Shown: one piece after another, positions 1-8,022 of the stretch
Layout: each line of letters starts with the position of its first letter
Numbering within the stretch: position 1 is the stretch's first letter
NCBI GenBank assembly: GCA_028704125.1
Contig: JAQVLM010000025.1
Location: forward strand, 1-13,914
DNA length: 13,914 nucleotides
Source: Opitutales bacterium
GTDB lineage: Bacteria; Verrucomicrobiota; Verrucomicrobiia; Opitutales; JAFGAQ01
Direction: 5' to 3'
Program-made: the position numbers and the translations under genes
Notes under the pieces: model-generated
Seen by the model: only the letters and a program-made list of their open reading frames with translations
Database searches by the model: none
What the model was told of the DNA's origin: nothing

Positions 1-2
1 CT

Positions 3-240
3 TTGATGGCATTCATGAAAGGTGTGCTTAATACATCCAAAAAAAATCCAGAGCACAAACCTCTCCATCGCAGGAAAGGCCGCATTCATAGACGGGCAAA
101 GCGAATCATACTCCATTCTTATCCTCAAGACCATTGTTACCCAATCCACGGGGATTTCCGGTTTGCAAATACGGTATCCTTCAAGCGGATCGCTTTTTGT
201 TTTGACCGGTGACATCATCCCTGCGTATGGGATTTCCTGA
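3..240 (+). CDS. C-terminal tail of an unrecognised protein, probably frameshifted in an A8 run
   Basis: I do not recognise this protein. Two frames are open in turn. Positions 3-44 read as LMAFMKGVLNTSKK. From 46 onward a different frame reads IQSTNLSIAGKAAFIDGQ and continues to a TGA at 238-240. The second frame has stops at 4-6 and 16-18, so it cannot extend upstream by itself. The switch falls in eight consecutive A residues (39-46). With seven A residues the two parts would form one continuous tail of about 78 residues. Codon use in the second frame resembles that of the real genes here, and the tail ends 5 bp before the next start codon, as in an operon. The tail is rich in Ile, Ser and Gly and has no motif I can name. 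The break may be a sequencing error, a real mutation or slippage. The coding assignment itself is uncertain. Confidence 0.35.
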
Positions 241-245
241 ACACG

Positions 246-1622
246 ATGCCCGACCCGTCTGACATACCCGCCCCGCTCCATCCCGGCTGGATGCTTGCGC
301 TCATCCTGTTTGTCGCTGGAGCCACACTCATGACGGTCATCACGAAGGGTTACCACCTTTTTTCCGAATCATCTTATGAGCCTTTGATCCAGGGAGTCGA
401 TGACGCCTCCTACTACCTATGGCTCAAGCGCCTGATCGTGAATGGCGACCTCAATTTCGATGAAGGCTTCAAGGAATCGCCTTTGCTCGATCAAGAAGGC
501 AAAGACGTCATGCTGGGATACAACAATACCCCCAAGGGCCTTGTTCCAAACAAGTTCACCATCGGCTGGGCAGTCCTGAGCACACCACCATTTCTCGCCA
601 CTCATCTTCTGGGAATGGCCGGGCTGTGGCCTGCCGATGGATATGGACCGGCCTACCAACTCGCCATCCTGTTCTGGCATTTGGGCCTCGCCGCCACGAG
701 CCTGTTCCTGGCGCACAGGGTCATCACCCGTTGGATCAGCCCGCATTTCGCATGGATCGCCGTGTTGGGAGTGTGGCTTTCCAGTCCTCTCCTTTACTAC
801 CAGACAGCCAGGATTTCCATGGCACACAACAGCGTATTCTTTCTATGCGTGGTGGCAGTCTGGATGGCATTCAAGGCCTCGGACAGAATCGCGGAATCCC
901 GCAACGCCGACCGGGCAACGTTGGCTCTGACGTTCTTTATCGGTGTGGTCTCGGGGCTCTTGATTATCGTTCGGCCTCCGGCGATCGTTTACCTTGCGCT
1001 TCCCTTTTTCACAATGATTCAAGCGTTGCGCCATGGGGAATTGTCTTCGGTTACACGTTTGGTGATGGTCGCTCTAGCCATCGGCGGCTTGACCTGCGGC
1101 ATTCTTCCACAGGCCATCGCATGGAAATACCTGTATGGGAAGTGGATTGTTTACAGTTACGAGGGGGAAGGCTTCAACTGGCTGGAACCTGACTTTTTCA
1201 CGTCTCTCTTGTCCAGCCATCACGGGCTCTTCAACTGGCATCCCCTGCTTTTGCCATGCCTGATCACCCTCCTCTGGGCAACCATCCGGAAACGGTTTCC
1301 AGTAAGCTGGCTGATCTCCGCTGTGGCGATCATGTGGATCAACGCAGCATGGCACCTTCCGGCGTTTGGATCCGCATTTGGAGGCCGAGCGTTCGATTTT
1401 CTGGTTTTCTTTGCGATGATCGGATGTGGCTTTCTTCTTCAGTTCTGCAAAGACCGCAAATACCTCTATCCCACGCTGTCCATACTCATCATTACCGCAT
1501 TCTCGAATGTCTGTTTCCTTGCCTTATATATCAGCCCCTACATTCCACGGGAGGACCCTGTGCCTTGGCTGGACCGTTTTCAGGCTCTGGAAATGGCCCT
1601 TCGATCGATCTTCCACCATTAA
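246..1622 (+). CDS. polytopic membrane protein, GT-C glycosyltransferase-like
   Basis: This 458-residue integral membrane protein has about 11-12 hydrophobic segments, roughly at residues 15-33, 107-125, 137-157, 167-184, 194-210, 225-260 (two), 270-293, 333-347, 353-370, 383-400 and 409-430. The first non-membrane loop carries an acidic VDD (51-53) followed by aromatic residues and NGDLNFDE (67-73). This layout is typical of GT-C type transferases that use polyprenyl-phosphate sugars, where a first-loop acidic pair is catalytic. Later motifs are VRPPA (242-246), GEGFNW (307-312) and SSHHGLFNWHP (323-333). The same general family is often annotated as a glycosyltransferase-39-like or hypothetical membrane protein. 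The exact donor and acceptor cannot be read from sequence. The start at 246 leaves a short hydrophilic N-terminus; Met16 is a less likely alternative. No Shine-Dalgarno sequence is visible. The beta-galactosidase gene follows 85 bp downstream. Confidence 0.7.
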   Translation: MPDPSDIPAPLHPGWMLALILFVAGATLMTVITKGYHLFSESSYEPLIQGVDDASYYLWLKRLIVNGDLNFDEGFKESPLLDQEGKDVMLGYNNTPKGLVPNKFTIGWAVLSTPPFLATHLLGMAGLWPADGYGPAYQLAILFWHLGLAATSLFLAHRVITRWISPHFAWIAVLGVWLSSPLLYYQTARISMAHNSVFFLCVVAVWMAFKASDRIAESRNADRATLALTFFIGVVSGLLIIVRPPAIVYLALPFFTMIQALRHGELSSVTRLVMVALAIGGLTCGILPQAIAWKYLYGKWIVYSYEGEGFNWLEPDFFTSLLSSHHGLFNWHPLLLPCLITLLWATIRKRFPVSWLISAVAIMWINAAWHLPAFGSAFGGRAFDFLVFFAMIGCGFLLQFCKDRKYLYPTLSILIITAFSNVCFLALYISPYIPREDPVPWLDRFQALEMALRSIFHH

Positions 1623-1652
1623 GGATCTGTTATCGCACCCTGATCTGATTCC

Positions 1653-1682
1653 TTGATCCGGAAACGAAAACCGCGTTACAAT
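1653..1682 (+). promoter_or_regulatory. candidate sigma-70 promoter of the beta-galactosidase gene
   Basis: TTGATC (1653-1658) and TACAAT (1677-1682) are separated by 18 bp. The -10 box matches the consensus at 5 of 6 positions and the -35 box at 4 of 6. Transcription would begin near 1689 and leave a leader of about 20 nt before the ATG at 1708. This suggests the gene can be expressed independently of the upstream membrane protein. Confidence 0.45.
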
Positions 1683-1707
1683 CTTCCATCAGCCCCCTAC
1701 CACTGCC

Positions 1708-4700
1708 ATGTACAATATACTCAAACGCTCCATCCACACGAAAACCGCAACCGGGCTCTTCTCCGGGCTTTGCGGAGTTTTGATGCTCCTGTCCGCCGAT
1801 GTTCCGGCTGATCATTGGGATGCTCCCACAGTATGCCGGATCGGCGCCGAACCCAACCGCACCTCCTTCAACTGGTTCCCGGATCGCGACACTGCCCTGA
1901 CCTGCGATCCCGATCGCTCTTCCTTGGTCATGAGTCTGAATGGCCCCTGGGCCTTCCACTGGAGCCGCAGGCCAGACGACCGCCCGGTCGGGTTTCATGA
2001 ACCTGGGTACGACACGTCCGGTTGGGATACCATCGAAGTTCCCGGTGATTGGCAATTTCACGGATACGATGTTCCAATATACGTAAACTACGGGTTCCCA
2101 TTCGAGAAACGCCACCCCCACGCGCCCCGGGACTACAATCCGGTCGGTTGCTACGTGCGGGAATTCTCCATCCCGGATGAATGGAAAAACCATGATATCC
2201 TCCTTCACTTCGGCGGCGTCAACTCAGCCTACAACGTTTGGGTCAATGGCAAATGGGTGGGATACTCCGAGGATTCGAAAACTCCGGCTGAATACGACAT
2301 CTCAGCCTTGCTGACTCCCGGACCAAACCGGATCGCAGTCGAGGTTTTCCGCTGGTGCTCCGGAAGCTATTTGGAGGATCAGGATATGTGGCGCTTCAGC
2401 GGGATCGAACGCGATGTCCGCCTCTTGGCGGTAGAGAAAGTGGCGATTCGGGATGTCGTCATTTCCTCCGGTTACAACTCAGCCACCCGGGAAGGAACCC
2501 TCTCGGTAAAAGTGGACATCCGGAACTCCCGCAAAACCTCCGCTGAAATCCGCCTGGAGGCCGAGCTTATCGACCGGTCCAATGGAACAACGGTTTATCA
2601 AACCTTTCAGGAAATGCGCCTTGAATCCGCAGAGCAAAAGGAGGCGATTATCGAAAAAGGGATCGCCGACGCGAGGGCATGGAGCGCGGAAAAACCTAAC
2701 TTGTACGATCTCCTGATCACACTCAAATCAGGGTCACTTCAACACACCACGTCTCACCGGATCGGATTCCGGACCGTCGAAATCCGCGGAGCACAACTGC
2801 TCGTCAATGGTATGCCGGTCCTGCTGAAAGGAGTGAATCGCCACGAACACAACCACATAAAAGGCCATGTGGTTTCCAAAGAGGAAATGATCCGCGATAT
2901 CCAGTTGATGAAACATTACAACATCAACGCGGTCAGGTGCAGTCACTATCCTCCCGATTCCTTTTTCCTCCAATCCTGCGATGAGCTCGGGATGTATGTG
3001 ATCGACGAGGCCAACATCGAAGCTCACGGCCTCATGACCTACACTCCGGCCAAGGACTACTACAATGTCGGCGTTTCGCCGGTAACACACGAACCCCAAT
3101 GGCGCGAGGCAGTCATGTTCCGCACCCGTAATCTGGTCGAGCGGGACCGGAACCATCCCAGCATCATCATTTGGTCACAAGGCAATGAGACCGGCGAGGG
3201 TCCAAATTTCGAAGAAGCCTACCGATGGATCAAAGCAACCGACCCCACCCGCCCGGTTCAATCCGAGCCGGTCTGGACCAAGCCGGCAACAGACATTGTC
3301 GCTCCAATGTATGCCAGCATTCAGCAAATCAAGGCATTCGCGGAACAGGGCGACCCCAGACCCCTCATCCTTTGCGAATATGCCCACGCAATGGGCAACA
3401 GCACCGGAAACCTGCAGGACTATTGGGATGTCATCCATGCCTATCCCAACCTCCAAGGCGCCTTCATTTGGGATTGGGTCGATCAGGGCATCCTCCAGAA
3501 ATCGCCTACCGGAATCGAGTATTGGGCATACGGAGGGGATTTCGGGCCTTCCGGCACCCCCAGTCACGGAAACTTCTGCACCAATGGCATCGTGTTCCCG
3601 GACCGGAGCTCCAAACCCGGCGCTTGGGAAGTCAAAAAGGTTTATCAGGACATTCGCTTCCAGCCTATCCCGGGTAGCCGGAATGCCTTCAAAATTTCCA
3701 ATGGGTTCTTCTTCACGGATCTGTCCGATTTCGTCATCTCATGGGATCTCCACCAGGAGGGAAACCTCGTCTCGCAGGGACTCGTGGAAATGCCGGATGG
3801 GTTACCGCCTCAGGCCGACGCCAAAATCGAGCTTCCTCTAGACTTCGAGTCCATGACACCCGATTCAGAATACTTCGTTCAGTTCGTCGCGAAAACGAAG
3901 GAGTTCACCCGTTCCATACCCGCCGGCCACATCGTTGCGCAGGAACAGATCCAAGTGCAAAGCTCCCGCCCAGACCCGGTTTGGACGCCCCGACCGTCGG
4001 AAACCAAACTCCGTTACGCCAAGACCTATGAAGGGATTTCGGTTTCTGGCGATGGCTTCACAATCCTTTTTGATCCCGAGACCGGTAACCTCAGAAATTA
4101 CGTCTTCAAGGGCGTATCCTTGTTGAGAGGCGACCTCACGCCCTACTACTGGAGGATTCCCAATGACAACGACGTCGGGAACAAGATGCCGGATCGCTGC
4201 GCACCCTGGAAAAACGCGCAAGCCAATCGCCAACTGACATCAATCGAAACGTTTGAAACACTTGGGCAGGTAACGGTTCTCGCTTCCTTCACCATACCTG
4301 AAACCGATTCCTCCGGATCTGTGCGAACAATCGTTCATCCGGACGGAAGCCTACGGATCGAGTCCTCCATCCAAATCGGCCAGAATGCCCCGCCGGAAAT
4401 GCCCCGCTTTGGCATGAAACTGGAGATGCCGGGTTCTTTTGATCAACTCGCATGGTATGGTAGAGGCCCTCATGAATCCTACATCGATCGTAAGTCCAGT
4501 GCGTTTGTCGGACGTCACTCAGGGTCGGTCATGGAACAGTTCGTCCCCTACATCCGTCCCCAGGAAAACGGAAACAAGACCGATGTCAGATGGGCCGAAA
4601 TCCATGATGCTAGCGGGATTGGACTTCGTTTCACCGGAGATCCGCTCATCGAATTCAACGCCCACCACTACCTCGAAAAGGATTTTGATGACCGGGTAAC

Positions 4701-4878
4701 CCACCTGCCCGATGTGCCGTTCAGAAACATTACGGAAGTTGTCGTGTCGCACCGTCAGATGGGAGTGGGAGGAGACAATTCATGGGGAGCACTTCCCCAT
4801 GACGAATACAGGCTCCTGGACAAGGAATACAGCTTCGGTTTCTGGTTGATTCCGCTGGATCGGGAACCGCGCCAATAA
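1708..4878 (+). CDS. exported LacZ-type beta-galactosidase (GH2)
   Basis: This 1056-residue enzyme hydrolyses terminal beta-D-galactosides. Residues 1-35 look like a signal peptide: basic KRSIHTK, a hydrophobic core at 17-30, and a likely cut near DVPA|DH. It is therefore probably periplasmic or secreted, unlike cytoplasmic E. coli LacZ. The order is a sugar-binding jelly roll (about 75-240), an Ig-like domain (245-355), the TIM barrel (360-650), a linker domain and the Bgal_small C-terminal domain (about 775-1050). Barrel motifs include GVNRHEHNH (375-383), RCSHYPP (410-416) and DEANIEAHG (433-441). WSQGNETGEG supplies the acid/base Glu494, and ILCEYAHAMGNS supplies the nucleophile Glu557. 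C-terminal hallmarks are WRIPNDND and YGRGPHESY. The length is typical of family 2 LacZ enzymes. Galactoside specificity is inferred from the family; export is inferred from the N-terminus. Confidence 0.93.
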   Translation: MYNILKRSIHTKTATGLFSGLCGVLMLLSADVPADHWDAPTVCRIGAEPNRTSFNWFPDRDTALTCDPDRSSLVMSLNGPWAFHWSRRPDDRPVGFHEPGYDTSGWDTIEVPGDWQFHGYDVPIYVNYGFPFEKRHPHAPRDYNPVGCYVREFSIPDEWKNHDILLHFGGVNSAYNVWVNGKWVGYSEDSKTPAEYDISALLTPGPNRIAVEVFRWCSGSYLEDQDMWRFSGIERDVRLLAVEKVAIRDVVISSGYNSATREGTLSVKVDIRNSRKTSAEIRLEAELIDRSNGTTVYQTFQEMRLESAEQKEAIIEKGIADARAWSAEKPNLYDLLITLKSGSLQHTTSHRIGFRTVEIRGAQLLVNGMPVLLKGVNRHEHNHIKGHVVSKEEMIRDIQLMKHYNINAVRCSHYPPDSFFLQSCDELGMYVIDEANIEAHGLMTYTPAKDYYNVGVSPVTHEPQWREAVMFRTRNLVERDRNHPSIIIWSQGNETGEGPNFEEAYRWIKATDPTRPVQSEPVWTKPATDIVAPMYASIQQIKAFAEQGDPRPLILCEYAHAMGNSTGNLQDYWDVIHAYPNLQGAFIWDWVDQGILQKSPTGIEYWAYGGDFGPSGTPSHGNFCTNGIVFPDRSSKPGAWEVKKVYQDIRFQPIPGSRNAFKISNGFFFTDLSDFVISWDLHQEGNLVSQGLVEMPDGLPPQADAKIELPLDFESMTPDSEYFVQFVAKTKEFTRSIPAGHIVAQEQIQVQSSRPDPVWTPRPSETKLRYAKTYEGISVSGDGFTILFDPETGNLRNYVFKGVSLLRGDLTPYYWRIPNDNDVGNKMPDRCAPWKNAQANRQLTSIETFETLGQVTVLASFTIPETDSSGSVRTIVHPDGSLRIESSIQIGQNAPPEMPRFGMKLEMPGSFDQLAWYGRGPHESYIDRKSSAFVGRHSGSVMEQFVPYIRPQENGNKTDVRWAEIHDASGIGLRFTGDPLIEFNAHHYLEKDFDDRVTHLPDVPFRNITEVVVSHRQMGVGGDNSWGALPHDEYRLLDKEYSFGFWLIPLDREPRQ

Positions 4879-4925
4879 CCACCGGCACGATCAAGGCTCC
4901 GTTTCCACAACACCCGGATGTCATC

Positions 4926-4955
4926 GGAATACCCCTTATCGACAGGGGTATTTCC
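4926..4955 (+). terminator. 3' hairpin after the beta-galactosidase gene
   Basis: GGAATACCCC (4926-4935) and GGGGTATTTCC (4945-4955) form a 10-bp stem with one bulged T and a 9-nt loop. It lies 47 bp past the stop codon. No T-run follows, so this may be a weak or factor-assisted terminator or an mRNA-stabilising hairpin. The strand is assigned from position only. Confidence 0.35.
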
Positions 4956-5081
4956 ATGTGGCTATCGCCAACGCCTACATACCTTCCATCGATTGGCGGG
5001 CCGATGTATTACACGTCAGAAGCCTCTATCAGATCGTCCTACACCCGGGCCTCCCCAGTTTCGGGCACCTGAAGCAGGCAC

Positions 5082-5116
5082 AAAAAAGCCGGAACCTTTG
5101 TGAAAAAGCTCCGGCT
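5082..5116 (-). terminator. intrinsic terminator of the RRM protein gene
   Basis: On the - strand AGCCGGA (5116-5110) pairs with TCCGGCT (5093-5087), and inside it CTTT can pair with AAAG. The stem is followed directly by a run of T (A6 on the + strand, 5082-5087). It lies 34 bp past the stop of the RRM gene. On the + strand the hairpin is followed by A residues, so it acts only on - strand transcripts. Confidence 0.78.
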
Positions 5117-5149
5117 GAAAAATCAGAGAAACCTTGCGGCGCTCAGGTA

Positions 5150-5584
5150 TCAGTATCCGCCACGACGATCCCCTCCACGGGAGTCGCCACCACGGGAATC
5201 ACGGTACTCTCCGCCACCGCGGTTGAATCCTCCGCGACGATCTCCGCCACCTCCGGGACCACGGCCACCACCGCCGCTGCCACCACGGTTGAATGGACGG
5301 GGAGGACGGGGAGCTCCGAAACCACCACCGGCAGGGGATTGCTCCCTTGGACGCGCCTCATTCACCTTGACCGCGCGACCCGCGATTTCGGTTCCATCTA
5401 CGCTTTCAATTGCCTTCTGTGCTTCCTCTCCATTGGGCATCGAGACAAACGCAAAACCCTTGGATCTTCCTGATATTTTGTCGAATACGATGTGGATCTT
5501 GTCCACGGTGCCATAGGGCGTGAAGACTTCGCGGAGCGCGCTTTCGTCCAAGTCATATGGCAAATTGCCAACATAGATGTCCAT
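5150..5584 (-). CDS. RRM RNA-binding protein with RGG-rich tail
   Basis: This 144-residue cytoplasmic RNA-binding protein has one RNA recognition motif at about residues 1-78. RNP2 is IYVGNL (3-8). RNP1 is SKGFAFVSM, with the aromatic residues that stack on RNA bases. The rest of the protein is low complexity: Pro/Gly/Arg-rich, with GGGG runs and repeated RGG/RRGG units ending in RRGGY. This matches the small glycine-rich bacterial RRM proteins known from cyanobacteria and many environmental bacteria, which are often cold- or stress-associated. The target RNA cannot be inferred. I chose the ATG at 5584 because RNP2 must lie at the N-terminus; a longer frame to 5689 adds residues unrelated to the family. 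The phosphosugar mutase gene lies 149 bp upstream on the same strand. A strong intrinsic terminator follows. Confidence 0.9.
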   Translation of the reverse strand: MDIYVGNLPYDLDESALREVFTPYGTVDKIHIVFDKISGRSKGFAFVSMPNGEEAQKAIESVDGTEIAGRAVKVNEARPREQSPAGGGFGAPRPPRPFNRGGSGGGGRGPGGGGDRRGGFNRGGGEYRDSRGGDSRGGDRRGGY

Positions 5585-5733
5585 AATCAGATCAGTAACT
5601 TCGTGAGAATCGCCTATTTGGAAACACGGAAGAAACGATGGCGCAATCATCCCTACCGCACTGAGTACAAAGCACCCAAGCAGAGGCAAAAGCTAGCTGT
5701 TTTTTTTGGAAATGCGAGCAAGAATTAACGGTT

Positions 5734-7695
5734 TCAGGCACGAGCCATCGCATCGGCCTCGATCGCCTTGCGCATCGCCTCGATCTCCAGCTTGGTATGA
5801 TTCTTCACATTCACAAGCGCTTCGGAATCCGCAACCGGCGCATAGCCAAATACATAGAATTTGATCTTGGGTTCAGTTCCGCTGCCGCGGACCGCGTAAC
5901 GGTATCCGTTTGCCAGATCCACCAGATAGAAGTCCTGCTTCGGGATTTCTTTCCCGTCCGCGTCCACCAAGGTCTCAGTCCCGAAATCCGTTACCTTCGA
6001 AACCGCCACGCCACCGATGGAAACCGGTGGATGCTCGCGATACGATGTCAGGATGTTCCGGATTTTTTGAGCTCCGGCAGCGCCTTCAAGGTAAACGTTG
6101 CCGAGGGTCTCAAGGAAAAGCCCGTGTTCCACATAGATCGCATCCAGATAGTCGATGAGCGTCTTGCCCTGGGATTTCAAAAACGCCGCAACCTCAAGGA
6201 CCGCGAGACTGGCGGCATTGCCATCCTTATCCCGCACGTCGTCGGTGCAAAGGTATCCATAGCTTTCCTCCCCGCCAAATACATAGAAAGTGCTGTGGGC
6301 GAGCATCAATTCCCGTTTCCGCGCCGGCGCCATGCGATCGTAGTCCACCGCAAATCCCTCGGCCTTCATCGCGGCATCCAGCTTGCTCTGATACTCCTGC
6401 AGCTTGTCCCCGATATATTTGAACCCGGTCAATGTGTTGATCACCTTCAAGCCATGAGCTTCGGCAATGCGATCCTGAAGAGGAGTCGTGACAAAGGTCT
6501 TGATCAAAGCCGCTCGCGGGCTTCCTTCCTGCGGAATAAGGCCCGCAGCCTTGAGTTGGCTGATCCGATACTCGGCCAGGATTGCGCCCGTCATATTCCC
6601 CGTAAGAATCTCATAATCACCCGCTTGATTTCGAACAGCCACCGCCATCCGGTCACAATCCGGATCGGTCCCGATGAGAAGATCAGCCCCGACCTCACGG
6701 GCTTTGGCAACCGCCATACTCAAGGCCTCAGAGTTTTCCGGATTCGGCGACTTAACGGTCGGGAAATTCCCATCCATTCGCATCTGGGCGTCCACCACAT
6801 CCACGCGGGCCCCGCATTCCCGCATCACCGGAACACTCATGATGGCACCCGTCCCGTGAATCGGAGTAAACACGATATGGGGCTTCTGTTCGGAAATGAT
6901 GCCACTGTGAATCAGCGAACGCTTGACCACTTCGCGGTAAGCATCCTCCGGGGCTTTTCCCAAAACCACCACACGGCCCAGTTCCTTTTTCAGGAATGGA
7001 GGCAGCTCATCGAGAGCCACCTTTCCAAACTCTGCCACTATTCCTTCGGCGTGAGGCGAAACCACCTGCCCTCCGTCCTCAAAATAGGCCTTGAATCCGT
7101 TGTCGTGGTACGGGTTATGACTCGCCGTGATCACCACACCGGTGTGAACCCTGAGGTAGCGCACCGAGAAACTCAACTGCGGCGTCGATCGCGGTCCGTC
7201 AAATATGAAGGAATTGCCCCCCAACTGACTCCAAATCGATGCGCAAAGCTCACAAAAATGCCGCGAGAAGTGCCGCACGTCGTGGGCGATAACCAGACCG
7301 GGGATTTCGTGCCCACGACCTTCTTTTTGCAAATACCCCTTTGTGTATCGGAACAGCGCAATCGTCGCACGGGCGATATTGAAGTCGTTCAGCAGATTCG
7401 TTCCCACTCCGGCATGCTCCGGCGCCTCCCCATCGGATGCATTACCTCTTTCACTCAGCGTAACTTTCGTGCTCTGCGTTCTACCCCGGATACCGCCGGT
7501 TCCAAAAGTCATGCTCTGGAAAAAGCGGTTGTTGAGCTCCTCCCATTCGGAAGCTTCCACCAGTTCGCGGAGGCTTGAAACCGCCCACTCAGGAAGGAAG
7601 TTGCCTGAAAGCCATTCTTCAATGGCGGCAGCACTTGAGGAAAGGAGTGCACCCGACTCGCGGGCATTCTGGACAGATTCAAGGATAGATGTCAT
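5734..7695 (-). CDS. phosphoglucomutase/phosphomannomutase family protein
   Basis: This 653-residue cytoplasmic alpha-D-phosphohexomutase interconverts sugar 1- and 6-phosphates, linking glycogen and nucleotide-sugar synthesis to glycolysis. All four active-site elements are present. TASHNP (190-195) holds the phospho-serine Ser192. The metal loop is GTDPDCDR (342-349), with Asp344, Asp346 and Asp348; Cys replaces the more usual Ala. The sugar loop is GGEESYGY (474-481). The phosphate loop is GSGTEPK (604-610). An N-terminal FGTGGIRG (64-71) is also typical. The length fits the longer PGM2-like subgroup rather than the 450-residue ManB/GlmM forms, so glucose-1-phosphate is the likely substrate, though ribose or mannose phosphate cannot be excluded. 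The start at 7695 is the first Met that gives a sensible N-terminus; an in-frame extension to 7872 is low-quality sequence. A long open frame on the opposite strand is a shadow. Confidence 0.92.
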   Translation of the reverse strand: MTSILESVQNARESGALLSSSAAAIEEWLSGNFLPEWAVSSLRELVEASEWEELNNRFFQSMTFGTGGIRGRTQSTKVTLSERGNASDGEAPEHAGVGTNLLNDFNIARATIALFRYTKGYLQKEGRGHEIPGLVIAHDVRHFSRHFCELCASIWSQLGGNSFIFDGPRSTPQLSFSVRYLRVHTGVVITASHNPYHDNGFKAYFEDGGQVVSPHAEGIVAEFGKVALDELPPFLKKELGRVVVLGKAPEDAYREVVKRSLIHSGIISEQKPHIVFTPIHGTGAIMSVPVMRECGARVDVVDAQMRMDGNFPTVKSPNPENSEALSMAVAKAREVGADLLIGTDPDCDRMAVAVRNQAGDYEILTGNMTGAILAEYRISQLKAAGLIPQEGSPRAALIKTFVTTPLQDRIAEAHGLKVINTLTGFKYIGDKLQEYQSKLDAAMKAEGFAVDYDRMAPARKRELMLAHSTFYVFGGEESYGYLCTDDVRDKDGNAASLAVLEVAAFLKSQGKTLIDYLDAIYVEHGLFLETLGNVYLEGAAGAQKIRNILTSYREHPPVSIGGVAVSKVTDFGTETLVDADGKEIPKQDFYLVDLANGYRYAVRGSGTEPKIKFYVFGYAPVADSEALVNVKNHTKLEIEAMRKAIEADAMARA

Positions 7696-8022
7696 GTTGA
7701 AGGTGGGTTGAGGCTGCTTATTCAAAGGAGATGCCTCCGAATGGCAAAACCAAAATTCCCCCGACCCGTTCGCCCAATGCATGCATTCCAAAGCCAGACG
7801 AATCTCCAACTGTATACGGAATAGGCCGGAGCGCATTCCCGTTCCTGACAATCCCCATCCGGATGCGACCAATTCTTTCGCAGCTCAAGACCACCTATAA
7901 CCAAAGATAATATGGGTCAAACGGCAGGCCTCCACCCGGCAGAAGTATGCCCGCCATCTTGGAACGAGAGGAATCCGCTTGGCATTCTGCCAAAGGGCAG
8001 CTTAGGATCTGTGTCCTACATC
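7696..8022. other. divergent intergenic region between the mutase gene and trpA
   Basis: This 327-bp stretch has no convincing gene. An open frame from ATG 7912 runs into trpA but adds 37 residues foreign to TrpA, so I treat 7912-8022 as leader. For trpA, a -10-like TATAAC (7896-7901) lies 17 bp after a poor -35 (TTCTTT, 7873-7878). For the mutase on the - strand, TTGCCA (7747-7742) and TTGAAT (7725-7720) are 16 bp apart. Both promoters are tentative. The trpA-proximal part holds three GGCAG copies (7923, 7938, 7996) and short hairpins described separately. No tryptophan-rich leader peptide is visible. Confidence 0.5.
7979..8018 (+). promoter_or_regulatory. alternative hairpins in the trpA leader
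   Basis: TTGGCA (7979-7984) can pair with TGCCAA (7988-7993), giving a 6-bp stem and a 3-nt loop. The competing stem CTGCC (7987-7991) with GGCAG (7996-8000) uses some of the same bases, so the two exclude each other. A further hairpin, TAGGA (8003-8007) with TCCTA (8014-8018), ends 4 nt before the ATG at 8023 and could hide the start. The stems are short and no T-run follows. A regulatory role is only a possibility. Confidence 0.25.

Noticed and set aside
1..154. Minus-strand frame starting near 154 and running off the left edge
   Set aside because: Only about 44-50 codons are visible, Met- and Cys-rich with no motif; the + strand reading has better codon use.
202..231. Promoter TTGACC-18-TATGGG before the membrane protein gene
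   Set aside because: The -35 is good but the -10 matches only 3 of 6, and it lies inside the probable coding tail of the upstream gene.
4958..5516. Pro/Arg- and Thr/Ala-rich open frames on the + strand
   Set aside because: They are antisense to the Gly/Arg-rich RRM gene and its terminator; the low-complexity composition is a mirror of the RGG repeats.
5797..7578. 593-codon open frame on the + strand opposite the phosphosugar mutase
   Set aside because: It is exactly antisense to a gene with all catalytic motifs. Its product is His/Arg/Ile-rich, has no recognisable domain, and is explained by the codon bias of the real gene.
7912..8022. ATG at 7912 as the trpA start
   Set aside because: It adds 37 residues not seen in TrpA, while the ATG at 8023 gives the family length and N-terminus.
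7947..8022. Trp leader peptide for attenuation
   Set aside because: The short frame here has only one Trp, no tandem Trp codons, and no terminator with a T-run follows.
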